Of a DNA stretch of 64,000 bases, positions 38,669-51,099 are shown piece by piece. Source of the stretch: Plectrocnemia conspersa. Lineage: Eukaryota; Arthropoda; Insecta; Trichoptera; Polycentropodidae. Under the pieces are notes generated by a model. That model was given only the letters and a program-made list of their open reading frames with translations. It was not told the origin of the DNA and ran no database searches. The translations under genes and the position numbers were made by a program. Every line of letters begins with the position of its first letter. Position 1 is the stretch's first letter. The DNA lies in contig VTFK01000587.1 of the NCBI GenBank assembly GCA_009617715.1, positions 1 to 64,000 of the forward strand, read 5' to 3'.

Positions 38669-39509
38669 CTACAAAATCTCTCGGAAGTTGTCCGAGGTTA
38701 CCGAGAACGGGAGGTAAAGTGGGGGTGATTCAGTCGACTTGGCCAGCTTCGAACATTGTCGAGAAAAGGACCGGAGTCAAAGGAACCGAAGTCGAAGCTG
38801 CTCTTTCGAGCGCTAGCGGTGAGATAAATTCCCTTTCCGTCTCTCGCGTGTTAAGTTACGAGAGTGAGAGATAATGATATGGTGTTGCGCAAACTGAGTT
38901 AGAACGAGTAACTCGGTTTAATTTCAGTATGCGCGTAGGCGTCCTATCGTTAACACGCATGTCGAGCACTGCATCGTGGTCACGTGGTAAAGTTATAATA
39001 CCACATGCTTAACGGGGACAGACTCTTACTGACATCTTTGAATATTTAGGGCAACAAAAGGGATTAATTATAATTTTGATAGTATATTATATTTTTTTTT
39101 CATATAAAATTAAATATTAAAAAAATGATTAGTGGTACTTGATTTTGTTAAAAAAATTGCTTCAAATATTCTTATGTATTTTCCTAGATCGGTTTATATA
39201 AATCTCACACCATAACGAATTCTTATTTAGAATCGATGGCAACAAATTCTAGGATCGTCACTGATGTGGTGCTCGTATTCTGAAGTATCATTTTATGCCT
39301 TATGGCATTTTGCAAAAGCCGACAAAGATTTTGCATAAATTGAATATTTACGACCGATAAGTTTTCACTGATATTGTATTGGTGAGTGCCCACACAAATT
39401 TAATAAAATGACAATTTAAAAATTGCGATTATTTGGCACATTTTTCGATCGCGCGCAGATATGCCAGCTGTACGTGACAGAAGCCGCCGTCCGGACGTCA
39501 TTCACGGCC
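38669..39509 (+). repeat. dispersed repeat copy B
   Basis: Begins CTACAAAATCTCTCGGAAGT, passes through a purine/pyrimidine-rich AGAGTGAGAGA block and a CATGTCGAGCACTGCATCG block, and ends GACGTCATTCACGGCC. It matches the long arm of the composite at 15435-16375 in inverse orientation along its whole length. Sequence beyond 39510 differs from copy A, defining one boundary of the repeat. No coding capacity was recognised. Confidence 0.85.
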
Positions 39510-40480
39510 GAACGGCACATTTAAATTAGGTTTGGGTTTAGCTTAATTTATTTTAAATAATTTAGTATTTTGTTTAGCAGTGTGACGTCACAATTCTGTA
39601 AACCTATGTGGAAATCAATTTTAAATACCTTGTTTTTTCTAAATTGGTCACAGACACAAGAGTGGAATTAAAAATAAAATAAAATAGGGTGATATATTTA
39701 TGTATAATTCTAAAAACTATCGAACCTTAACGACCCTTTTTTACACATGAAGATTGAGCACCTCATATTAAAAAAACCGCCGAAAAAACACAAGAGCAAA
39801 TGCATCATGTACACATATCACAAATGACAAACTAAACGTGATCAAAAAGATGTGACTTTTCTTTTGATATATTTAATAAATCATTATCTGCCCGAAGGAA
39901 CAAAAATGGTGGATGCTCCGAGCAAAATAAAACCATGTGAAGATTTGGTTTTTGCACATCATTATTAATGTTGTACAAAAATGGATAGCTTAATACACAT
40001 TTTACCAATTATAGGTCAGTCGTTTTTACCAAACGACACGAACTTTTGTGTATTTAAAAAAGTAATGTTCTTGCTGATGTACTTGAAGATTAGGACAAAA
40101 TTATTTTGAAAGCGAGAATAATACCATCAACTTTAATTCTAGAAAAACAGAACATTTAACATTTTTATTCTATGAAACATAATCTAAAATCAATTTAAGC
40201 TTCTATGGGTAAACATTTTAATATTAGGTGTTAATTGTTTAATCTTAAATCATAGTCATTCTCAAATTATATAGTTACTGCTTTTATTTGATTACATGTA
40301 CTTTAAAATTGTTGCATCTATAAATATATACTTCAATTGCACATTTGATCAGATAGACCGTTGTTCAGAGGCGCTTTTCAAAAACACCATTGAACTTATC
40401 GTTTAACTGGCTCGTTTAGCGGTTATAGCCCGGACCGAGTGCGTATTTAAACCACTTTACAACAGTTTTTTTAACCGAGT
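39510..40480. other. AT-rich DNA without recognisable genes
   Basis: No feature could be supported. 40360-40480 is somewhat GC-richer and leads into the open frame at 40486. Confidence 0.5.
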
Positions 40481-40485
40481 GTCGT

Positions 40486-40782
40486 TTGCGTACGTATCGG
40501 TGGGTTTATTTTACATATTTTAAAACCACTTTTTTTCTCCTTCACCGCTCGCCAAATAAACGTGCGAGTTTAAATGGTGTCGCGATTTATGAATGGAGTC
40601 CTTTATTTTCAGGCTTAATGGTTTTTATTACTGAGAACGGATCTGAGGATGAAATATTCGCGTTGGCACAATCGATTTTAGGAGGAAAAAAATATGCACG
40701 CTCCGTTCTTTACAGATTTGCGAAATTCAATAAGGCTGTATTATATACGATTATGGGCCTATTGGGAATATTTGTACGATAA
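40486..40782 (+). CDS. open frame of uncertain status
   Basis: 98 codons are open from a TTG to TAA. The central part (for example MVFITENGSEDEIFALAQSI) has balanced, charged composition, but the N-terminal part is Phe/Tyr-rich. No ATG at the start, no clear splice sites and no family recognised. It may be part of an old transposon protein, an exon, or chance. Confidence 0.15.
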   Translation: MRTYRWVYFTYFKTTFFLLHRSPNKRASLNGVAIYEWSPLFSGLMVFITENGSEDEIFALAQSILGGKKYARSVLYRFAKFNKAVLYTIMGLLGIFVR

Positions 40783-41497
40783 AATTTGCCTAAAAATGAT
40801 ATGGGAATGTTAAATTAATATTTAATAGTAGATAGTAAGGCGAGAATATCATTTAAGTCAGGGGTTCATAGGTGCGGCAAAGGGGAAAAGTATGTGCTAT
40901 ATGTATTGTACAATAGGAATTTAGTTGGAGCGTTGCAATTGCAGGAATTCGCCCAAATACTGGTTTACTTGCTTGACGTTTTTATTCGTAATTAATCTGT
41001 CTCTTTCAAGTAAATAATATAAATATTTTACTAAAAAAAATATAAGTTTATAACGACAAATATTAATGAAAAAATCTTTCATATTTTACATTACTTTAAT
41101 TAACATTTAGGCATTTAAGATCATAAATCTATATTCATACATAAAGTACTTTGTAGACAAATCAAGATATTGAAATGCAATATAAATTTAGAATTTAGAT
41201 TTTTTTTTTTATTTCAGCACTAAACAGGTTTATAAAACTTGATAAAAAGCGTTTTATTTTGCCAAGCAAGTAAAATATAGAAACTGCCGAATTCACTCAT
41301 CAAAATTTTGACAATATGCATAAAAAGCATGAGCAAATGCGTCGTTAGATTACTATTATATATTTACAATTCGATTATTTTTTAGAAGTCATGAACAAGC
41401 AATAACCGACTGCATCACAATCATTGTCACGCGATCGTCGTGAAAGATAGTATCCCTAAATATCAATAGATAAAAAAAATACGTTTATATGGTTCAA

Positions 41498-42041
41498 TCG
41501 ACATTGACCTCAATCGTCGTACGTACATGTTCACGTTTAAAACGAACCTAGTTCAGTCAAATCTAACGTATATGTGCATTAAATCGGAAGCAATGATAAT
41601 GTTTATGTATTGTAAAAAGAAAAACTCACTTTTCGGCCTCGGATCCCGGTCGAAGGGAATTCAACATTTGAAGATTTCATTAGGACGATTGTTTTATGAT
41701 TGTTTATCTAGTTTAATCAATGTATTAATTTAATCCTTACACACATTATGTATGTCATTCATTATAACATACCTAATTAATCTGCAATCCGAATATTTAT
41801 ATTTAGTCTAATCGAACAATACACATAACAAAACAATGGAAATTATTGTCGCGTAGCATTATTATTTAAACTGTTGTCATGTTACTGTCGGCCATCTTGT
41901 TTTATATTTAAATGCTTATTTTTCATTGGTCGAAACAACAGAATGTATTAACGGTCGCTCAGAAATCAATCGAGCAAATTAAATTTTAAAATTTTATTAT
42001 TATAATTAATTTCCTTTGTTTTTGTGTATTATTATATACAC
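41498..42041 (+). repeat. dispersed repeat C, copy 1
   Basis: Shares long blocks with 59478-60240 in the same orientation: ATCGACATT, GCATTAAATCGGAAGCAATG, GAAAAACTCACTTTTCGGCC, AATTATTGTCGCGTA, GCCATCTTGTTTTATATTT, TTTTTCATTGGTCGAAACAA and a final GTGTATTA...TATACAC inverted terminus. Divergence is moderate. This copy has a single central unit where the other has two. A 68-codon frame (41527-41733) is not conserved in the second copy. Confidence 0.85.
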
Positions 42042-42049
42042 AAAACAAG

Positions 42050-45000
42050 AGTGGTTCTGAAATATTTCTTTGCCATTTTTCTATTTTACTTTGGTTTCAT
42101 GACAAAATTTAATCTTGACTTAGGGCTTTAAAATGTATATATTATGACTAAAATCAAATCTTTCTAAAAATTATATCAGATTGTTTATTCGTTATTTTAA
42201 GAATATTTTAAAACTGATAATTTTATCAACCATAATAACAAACAATAAATTTAGCCGCTTTTGTAATTAATTTTGAAATACAAATTTTAATCAAAATTTT
42301 AATCTGACGGTTTAAGTTTCGGAACCCCTTTCCCTCTTCTTACTTATATTTTTAATAAACCTCGGCTTAAATAAAATTCATTTAAATCAAGTATTAAAAA
42401 ATAAGATAAAATATTCATTTTTTTATTTAATTATTTTAAACTATTCCATCTGCGTTCTGTTAAAGTAAATGTAAAAGTTTCGTTTTAATAATTATACACA
42501 CATACATAATAAATATTTTATTTAAAAACTATATTTAATGGGATCTAATTTAAAATATCATAAAATCATATTTATCTTAAAGACCATTAAATTTCATAAA
42601 ACATATATACAATATATATTAATGTATTAATGATTAAATCATACATGTATATACAATATTTACATACATCCATTGTTGATAAGAATTACACATATAATTA
42701 TGAATAAATATTAATTAATATTTATTATTAATAATAATTTTTCCGTTGCTAACAATTTTTCATAAAGTTCTATAAAATATGAAACACTTTATGTATTGTT
42801 ATTTTTAAAATATTACTTTTTAGAAAAAAATAACTGCAATGATGAATTACCTTTATAATATTTTTTCATGGTCCTTTTGTTTTTTAGACAATTTTGATAG
42901 CTTTTGCAAACATGTCAATAATGGACTTATTAGAATCTTTATCACATTACATTTTGTTATCTTTCTTTGGCACTGCTTATCCACAGTACGTGTTCCAGTA
43001 ATAAATTATAATCGTAGACTCCCCGATAACACGGTAGATAGGGAGTGTGCGTATGGTAGCGTATACTCAGGGATTCGAAAATACATAATGGTAAACATAA
43101 ATTTTCGTATGGATATGTAAAAAAATATACGGATACACATATTTATAAAATAGCAAAAATAAGGTTTAGACAGCTTTTTGCGGGAAAAAACAATTAAAAG
43201 CACTAACTCATACAAAAAAAACAATTAGGCAGGGAATTAAAAGCACTAACTCATACAAATGTGTTTGTTTTTTTTTAATTTTTGCATTACGTACGTATGA
43301 ATGCATATGTATTAGAAGTGTTTTTACACTTGCATTTATCAGCTTAGGCAGGGGAATTAAACTTAGCAATATATATATAAAATACATATGTGTTTGTTTT
43401 ACACTTTTATATAATATTTCCATAAGGACAGTATCAATATTACTTTTTAGTGCAAGAAATACAGGGGACAATAAAATTATTTTTATTTAATTTTAAACAA
43501 AGAGGCTTACATACAGATTTATTTATTGTACAGAGGAAAAATTGAATGAAAATAATTCCAGCGTCATGAATTAAGTAACGAAGTGACTTTTTTTAAACTC
43601 AAATGTATAGAATTTTTAGAAAATTTCATTAAATATATTGCTAGAGATTGATAGTATTTCATCATAACTGCTAAAGTATGATGGTTGTTAACTTCTCAAA
43701 GTCTGCGAAACTTTCATCGTATTTGGATCAACTGGGTCATGTCCTTTAGTGCTAAAACTAAAGGGAAATTACGGTATTAAATTCCGCATGGTAAGTTGAT
43801 GCAAACATATTGAAAAGACTTTTGTATTGATCACATCATAATGCTCGTAAAATAAGATTTTGCAATTAAAATACTTAACACAACACATAAGATTTTTATG
43901 GGCTATTTACTAAATTACTTTGTATAAGTAGAGATGTTGAGGTGTTAAAATAAATTAAATAATTGTTAAATTATGCAAATAACACTGCTGTCATAGGCCA
44001 ACCGGAGCTGTGCTTAAATTTTAGGAGACTAAAAATCTGCATCCTCTTTATTTAAAACGATTAACAACTTTATATATATGAGAGTTCTGGCTACATACAA
44101 ATATACTAATACGATAGACTAGTGTTATAGTCAATGACTAATATCATAAAAAGCTGGATTCAAATCTCATATGAACCTTCGAGTTTTTAATTTTTATCAT
44201 ATTTGAGAGATCGTAATTATTGATTAAATTCTGACCATCTAATATTTATTCTAGCCACTTATATTGATTTTAGTATAAATTCTGATCCATATAATATAAA
44301 TTCTGACATTAACCGCATTCAAATTATGACCATTAAATATCGATATCATTAACATATGAAGAAAGAAAATATGTAAAAATGCCTTTTATCTCATTTATAA
44401 TTTAACATGTTAAGAATTGCTAAAAAAAAAATTTAATATTTGATATCAAAAATAAAAGGCTAAAAACTCATTTTAAAAAAAAATATAACGAATCAAAAAT
44501 AAAAGTTGAGGGTCCGGTAGTTACACACACTCATTAGCTGCGGTACCTCATGTTAGTGAGGTACCGACAGAAAGTTATTATATAATTTGTATTATAATTC
44601 CAATCGATCATAATAGATTTGGATTTCCTAGATTTTTTTAATTTCTCGAAAAAATATTGTGATGATTTAATAAAATCGAGCCAGGTATATACAGTATATA
44701 CAATACTAGATATGAAAAATTTTAATAATAAGCTACTTTAGTTCATATATCATATTGTATTTATATCTACGAATAAAATATCGACTAACAAAGACAGCAA
44801 AAATAAGAATAATATTAAAAAAACTATTATCGTTGTTGCGTCTGGTGTTGACATATAGATATGAAAGCTCTACGAAAACATATTGCTACGATTGGAAAAA
44901 TTTGCCTCGACAAAAAAATTCGGGATTGGTAAATTAAATATAACTTCTAACTATATTAACTATTTGGGAGCTGAATTAGCTGATATAATTTGTTCTGGCA

Positions 45001-45180
45001 TATGAAAAAGTTTTATTCTAGTAAAGAACAATCCGAGTAAATATCCAAAAATATAATATATTTTTTTAAAACATAAGGTAAATATTTCAGTTTTAGTTAT
45101 AGATTTCGAAATTTTTGTAATGTAATTATTTTTGGTTCAGAGAAAATTTTCAAAATTAGTTATATATATAGTTTTAGGGT
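42050..45180. other. AT-rich DNA without recognisable genes
   Basis: No gene supported. Frames up to about 93 codons (42839-43120 plus, 43208-43471 minus) have random-like composition. At 43190-43260 the phrase AAAAGCACTAACTCATACAA occurs twice (43196 and 43238), a 42-bp local duplication. Around 44150 a sequence GCTGGATTCAAATCTC weakly resembles a B box. Confidence 0.5.
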
Positions 45181-45500
45181 AGTTTTTTGGAGGAATGTTG
45201 AAGAAGCTGTTGACATTTAGGCACCGCGTTGAAATTAATTGTTACACATGCGTAAAGTTAGTTTGTAGCACATGTGTGCAGCGACATTTTGCGGGAAAAC
45301 GTCCCAAGTGCGGAGGGACAGGGCCGGATAAGGATATTACCTAGCTGGAATTTAATATCGCCGCATTGGACGAATTTAGTTGCTGAACCATTCGCGAGAG
45401 TTATTGTTCGCACGTTGGCGCATTTGCAAATTTAGCGGCATTTAGCAGCGTATAAATTGGGGGTGTAATCAGCGCTCATCATCCCCTGGGTTGTACCAGC
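45180..45500. other. GC-richer non-coding island
   Basis: About 300 bp with clear CpG content (for example GCGGGAAAACGTCCC, CATTCGCGAGAG) in AT-rich surroundings. No ORF or repeat relationship. Candidate regulatory region. Confidence 0.25.
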
Positions 45501-46199
45501 GTAAAAATAAAAAATCTTACTAAATTCATGAGAAGTAAAAAATGTTTATCTTTTGATTATTTGTATGTGGAAAATTAATATCAAAATATGACACATCTAT
45601 ATAATTTTGAGTAAGAAAAAAAAATATGAAATTATTTATTTTTTAAATAAAATATTGATCAATCATAATCTAACAGTTGCCAGTGCGTCATGATTGTTAA
45701 AAAAAAACAATACATAGTATTAGTACATTACAGAAAAAAAATTGTAAGAAGCAAAACATATTATAGAATAATAAATGAAACGAATCGGACCAGCTCCTCA
45801 TAGCTGACATGAAATAGGCCAATATGCAATGCCAGCGTATTAAAGAGCCGGATGATGATATCCATAGGCGTGCATCCTGGCTCTAAAAGTCAAGAGACCC
45901 TCAAGAGTAGCATGCATATTTCAAACGTCTGGCACTGACTCGCCTTTTTTTAGGCAGCGACTGTAAAAAAATTAAAAATTTTCGTACAAATTTATTTTTT
46001 AACAGAAAAAACTTTTTAAATATTTCTGAGAAATAAGCAAAATTTTCGCAGTTACAAGAGTTCTTGATTCAGCATTTTCCTCTAAAAGAAATAATATTCA
46101 GTGAAAAACCTCAATGTGGACCACTAAAACATCGTGTATATTATCACTAGACTTGTATCTTTTCTTCTTGAATATCCTTAGTATATTTCTACATCTATA

Positions 46200-46620
46200 C
46201 AACAAAATAAATGGGCACGCCTGTTATCGATAGTTTATTAAATTCGCTGGTACACGTGCAATTTGGTATTGTTTGTTCAGCCCATAACGAGCTTTGAGCA
46301 CGTTCGTTTCACGCCGTGAAAAACTCTAGCTCGTTTTGTGTCAAAGCAAAAAAAATCGGATATTGCCATTAAACACGCGCCAATGGCGGAGCACCCAAAA
46401 AAATTCTTTCCGGATGATTTGTTACTCCGCTCCGGCCCTGGGCGTTAAGCATCTGACAAGTGGACCCAACGAGTGACATTTCGGGGATTGTTATCCTGGA
46501 AATTTATTCATACGAAAAAGGGTATGCGAAAATCCTTTGATAACAAATGATGCAATTGTCCTGCTTTTATTTTAAAAGGATAACAAAGCCCCGTTTTGCT
46601 ATTACAATCAACTGATTTCA
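46200..46620. other. GC-richer non-coding island
   Basis: The stretch holds dense CpG (for example CACGCGCCAATGGCGGAGC) and no sustained ORF; it resembles the islands near 13.0 and 45.3 kb in composition but not in sequence. Confidence 0.25.
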
Positions 46621-46839
46621 GTCTGTATTGTGACTATATATATGTACAAATAACTTAAACTGCTATAAACTATTTTCTAAACTATCAAAAATTCACAATT
46701 TTCATGACAAGTAAATATAGCAAATTCGTTTACAAAATATATTTTGTAATCAGCATTTTTTAATGTAAAAAAGTACGGAATCCTATTTGAATTTCAATGC
46801 TATTTAGCAACAATGTGTTCTCTTTCTTTTTCGCTCATT

Positions 46840-47700
46840 GATCGGTTTCTGCTTTGAATTTAACGTCGCCATTCCTAAGCTCAAATAAAAATAATATTAA
46901 ATCGATACTTTGAATGAACTACGTAAGCAATTTGTTTTACCCTCTTCCCAAGTTTTCCTAATTGCCTAAAGTAAACACTGAGGTAATATCACGAATTCTA
47001 GATATTATTTCAACGTAATAATTCCGCACAATTTTAAGCTTATTTGTATTACGAAAAATTCTAAATTGCTTTATAAAACATTCATTAAAATAATAAGAGT
47101 CGAAAAACATGAGCAATTCCAAAGTAAAGCTAATCAATATGTGAATTATTAAAATTACCCTGCGGCCCTGTTCATACCAGAAAGGTAATTTGACTAACCG
47201 CATTGTTAGAACACATGTTGGTTACGACAGTGTATTAAGTTAATTTTAATATGTTTCAAGGGGGAGTATTGAAAAGCCGGTGCTCGGAACTTAGCCGAGT
47301 TAAATATTAAACCGAGTAATTTTGCGTAATTGCCAAAAGCTCGGCGACGTTTCTGATTAATTACGCAATTTTTAATCCGCTCGCTCAACATAGTACATAC
47401 ATAATTGTTTTAAAAATCGCAGTGAAATAATGCTTTATAATAAATTCAATTAGAGTCTTGTTTTCGTTTTGTACGAATAATTGAATAGACGATTGCAGAA
47501 CAATGTACACAAATGCCAGCTAGCCTGCGGAGCTTTTCATTGAGCTCGTATAGCTTTCAATGCTGTATAGAAAAGCTTTTCTAGGAGAGCTTTAGCATTG
47601 CATGTAGCGCTTTTATAAACAAGCCGTTTTCGAGCATTTTTTGAAATTTTAATTAAAACCGGTTTGTTGGAGCAACGTTTTTATAAACAAGTACACAAAC
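46840..47700. other. mixed-composition non-coding stretch
   Basis: Alternates GC-richer patches (47160-47390, 47510-47640) with AT-rich DNA. Two minus-strand frames of 61-81 codons show no domain. 47530-47585 contains an AGCTTTTC...GAAAAGCT dyad. Nothing else can be supported. Confidence 0.2.
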
Positions 47701-47892
47701 AGACGGGTATCATATTAAATTAAAAAAGTTTCTTTTTAATAATTTGGCGTTTCCGATCAGTGTTGTTATATTCGAGAGTTGATAAAAAGCACGTTTATGG
47801 CAAGATTAAGAAGTTGAAAACATGTCGTTTTTCTGGGCTCGTTTGGTTCCCGGTTTAATTTTAATTTTGATTTATTTTCTGATCTTTGGAAA

Positions 47893-48150
47893 TGCACAAA
47901 AGCAACTACTATTTATAAAATGCGTGACAAATTATGTATAAATAATTATAGACCAATCGCAGTGTTGTTAGCTCCTGCTAAATTGAAATATTTATCCATA
48001 AATACGTATACACTTATATGGGTTCCTTTTGTCCGGGAATTTAGTTGTCGTATATAGGGATTTTGAAAAAGCATTCGACAAGGTTTGTCATGAGTTATTA
48101 TTAAAAAAATTGTCGGACCTCGGTTGCTCGGATGATTTAACTCGGTTATT
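47893..48150 (+). mobile_element. non-LTR retrotransposon fragment (RT region)
   Basis: One frame gives DKLCINNYRPIAVLLAPAK, the NYRPI block that opens LINE reverse transcriptases. After a deletion or frame change another gives YRDFEKAFDKVCHELLLKKL, the catalytic motif-A block (F-x-KAFD). The second part ends at 48150, where a MITE begins. The missing stretch between the blocks shows it is an internally deleted relic. A sister fragment of the same region lies inverted at 49950-50042. Confidence 0.75.
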
Positions 48151-48151
48151 C

Positions 48152-48527
48152 TAAATTAATTGATTTATTTTACTACTTTTTTGTATAAGAATGATTTAAT
48201 AATTTATTTAACACTTTTGTATTTTAAAATTTTGTTAAATTATTAAAAATATTTTTTAAATATTATTCAACTTTTGTAAATTTTTTTTTAAATCAATTCA
48301 GAGGCTCTCAAATTAAAATTAAATATTTTTTGATGTGTGCATTGATTTCGTACTCTTTAATGTATTGCTATCATTTGCTATAAAAAATATTTACATTAAA
48401 TAAATAATAAAAAAAAAAAAAATTATTTATCTAGTTATATATGTATGTAAACATATAACTTTTTTTCGGTACCTAAAAACAGTGAAAGATTGACAACTGT
48501 ACATGTGCGGCGATACCGCTCAAAGGT
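48152..48527. mobile_element. piggyBac-like MITE, family 1, copy 2 (inverted)
   Basis: Matches 19662-20130 in inverse orientation: ACATGTGCGGCGATACCGCT then CAAAGG|TTTAA at the right end, and GAGAGCTTCTGAATT-like sequence inside (inverted at 48298-48315). The left terminal bases are eroded, although a TTAA occurs at 48156. It separates the LINE motif-A block from its downstream sequence, so it probably inserted into that LINE. Confidence 0.6.
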
Positions 48528-48603
48528 TTAATTAAAACATTTAAATTTACGATACTATCGCATCATGTTTTAATGTTTTAAGTAAGGGATCTAAAAAAAT
48601 GTG

Positions 48604-48650
48604 AAAACTCCTGAAGATGCTGGGACAATCTCCAGCGAAATATAGAGAGA
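48604..48650 (+). ncRNA. hammerhead-like motif 1
   Basis: CTGAAGA (48611-48617) matches the hammerhead CUGANGA core. It is followed by a stem GCTGG/CCAGC (48619-48623 with 48632-48636, all Watson-Crick, loop of 8) and GAAA (48637-48640). Stems I and III are not convincing, so self-cleavage is unproven. It lies in an 85-bp stretch repeated at 48952-49040. Confidence 0.3.
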
Positions 48651-48951
48651 CCCATTCAAAAAAACAACGCGAGTAAAACACGTAAATATATTATCGCGTA
48701 AAAAATATAAACTATTTATAAATATTAACAATTACGTGCTGTAAATCGTTTTTTAAGGATCCAACATTTGTAACAATACGAAAAAAGGATCGATAAAAAA
48801 AATTTTCAGTATGCTCCTATCCGTGGAGCTGTGAGGGTAATAATATTCAAATTTACGTGTTTTTAACATTAAAACCAATAATAATAGTGTGAATAAAAAA
48901 TCCTTACCTGCGTGATGTAAAAAAAAAAAGTGTATTCTAAAAAAAAATGTG

Positions 48952-48998
48952 AAAACTCCTGAAGATGCTGGGACAATCTCCGGCGAAATATAGAGAAA
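48952..48998 (+). ncRNA. hammerhead-like motif 2
   Basis: CTGAAGA (48959-48965), stem GCTGG/CCGGC with one G-U pair, then GAAA (48985-48988) and TATAGAGAAACTC, which could form a small GAG/CTC stem III. It is a direct repeat of motif 1, 348 bp downstream. Confidence 0.3.
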
Positions 48999-49044
48999 CT
49001 CATTCAAAAAAACAACGCAAGTAAAATACGTAAATAATTTTTTT

Positions 49045-49047
<3 letters not shown>

Positions 49048-49105
<58 letters not shown>
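49048..49105. repeat. (AT)n microsatellite
   Basis: Pure TA dinucleotide run ending in TGTGTGTG. First of four AT tracts in this block. Confidence 0.95.
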
Positions 49106-49113
<8 letters not shown>

Positions 49114-49378
49114 TTAGATCTGAACAACCACATGCTGGGCTTTGCCCACACCGGATGTTCATATTCTCAATTTTCCTCTGCGGATGGCCGGGCGAATCTG
49201 GCCGAAACGTAGGGACCATGATTCCACACGGAATCAAAAAAGTACGCGGAGTAATCCGACTCCTAGAAATATTACCCATTCGCAAGCAATTCGTGATCAT
49301 GGCCGGAAAATCACGGCCGAAATATAGAATACAAAAAAGTAAGCATAAATCGCGATGAATCCCGAGAATTAAAAAAAT
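49106..49378 (+). repeat. GC-richer repeat unit between AT tracts, with two hammerhead-like stems
   Basis: The stretch contains two motif variants: CTGCGGA(T) + GGCC...GGCC + GAAA (49178-49207) and GTGATCA(T) + GGCCG...CGGCC + GAAA (49293-49322). The first-part cores depart from CUGANGA by two bases each, but the stems are fully paired. It ends with GCGATGAATCCCGAG (49353-49367), which also occurs inverted next to the AT tract at 49950-49970. Open frames of 61-98 codons on both strands here are not recognisable proteins. Confidence 0.4.

Positions 49379-49379
<1 letters not shown>

Positions 49380-49459
<80 letters not shown>
49380..49459. repeat. (AT)n microsatellite
   Basis: Pure AT run of about 80 bp, followed by AAAAAAATAATTTATTTACA. 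Confidence 0.95.
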
Positions 49460-49464
<5 letters not shown>

Positions 49465-49538
49465 AATAATTTATTTACATGATTTTCTCGCCTTATTTTT
49501 TGAATATATATATATAAATAATAAATATTTATATATAG

Positions 49539-49539
<1 letters not shown>

Positions 49540-49613
<74 letters not shown>
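49540..49613. repeat. (AT)n microsatellite
   Basis: Pure AT run of about 74 bp; the sequence after it (ATAATTTATTTACATGATTT) repeats that after the previous tract, so tract plus flank was duplicated. Confidence 0.95.
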
Positions 49614-50042
<429 letters not shown>

Positions 50043-50533
50043 ATTTTTTTTTTTTTTACTTGCTTATATAATATATGTACATAAAATGACAAACGACTTT
50101 TCTGCATTTTTTATAATTTTGACAACACTGTCTGCATTTTTTTATAATTTACTCATGCTTAAGAGTATATGCCACACAACACATAGTCGCATATGAGAAT
50201 ATTCGAACTAACGGAAAATTTATGTAAAAATATCTGAATATATGCATCATGATGGTATTCTAAAAGACTAAAATGACCAGCGAGTGTCATCGACAAAAGA
50301 AAAATAATAATAATATGACACGATGGACTTATTTATATAATTAAAAATATTACCTGCTAAATTAGACCAAATCCTGTCGTTTTACTCCTAAGATATTTTT
50401 TAGAATTATGCAAAAGGATGCTTATGAAAATGAAAAAAAAAAACACGTTTAAAAAGGAGAAGAACTAAAATTTATAAAACCGCATTAGCTTACAGGAAGA
50501 AACTCATCGCTTTTAATAAAAAAAACAAGTTAA

Positions 50534-50641
50534 TTATACACAAAAAAGGCCCTAAATCAATATGAACTTATCTTTGGAGCTGTACCATCAAATCAAGAGA
50601 TTATAAAAATTTCCAGAATAATGTACTTTAACGTTACTTAG
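50534..50641 (+). pseudogene. coding-like relic of unknown family
   Basis: 35 open codons include NQYELIFGAVPSNQEIIKIS followed by RIMYF, with protein-like composition. No start and no splice sites. Sequence downstream (50680-50780) is also less AT-rich. Probably an old transposon or retrocopy remnant; family not recognised. Confidence 0.15.
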
Positions 50642-51099
50642 ATGAAGATAATACCAGAAGTCAATAAAAAATTTGCATTATTACATCTTCAAAGGCTCAG
50701 GGACCACGTCAACGCTGGAGGCCATTCATCTTCTCAACGTGAAAGATCTAACCAGAAGATTTAAAGAAGCAAACTACACGAATTGATAGATTGAGCTAAA
50801 GACAAACAAATCAAGAATTGTTTATTTATCAATTTATTTTCCTTTGGAAATATATTTCTTATTAGCTATGTAAGCTAGATTATAATTTAACAAATAATGT
50901 TCTTTAATGGTTCAGTATAATAATAAAGAAAGATCTATAAAATAGTTGTTACGAACTTTGGTTATATCATGGTCTGAAATATTTTTTGCTCGTAACTGAA
51001 ATCTAATTTCGGTCGGTTGTGTCATCCTTTGAATCAAAAAACGCTATGTTGTGCTCTGTTATAGATAAACATTGAGGTTTTATTATATTCATATTTTAC

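Noticed and set aside
44130..44190. tRNA-like GGATTCAAATCTC
   Set aside because: Weak B-box match only; no A box or cloverleaf.
49004..49358. Open frames of 61-98 codons around 49.1-49.3 kb
   Set aside because: They overlap the hammerhead-like repeat unit and an AT tract (poly Ile-Tyr); no homology, explained as incidental.
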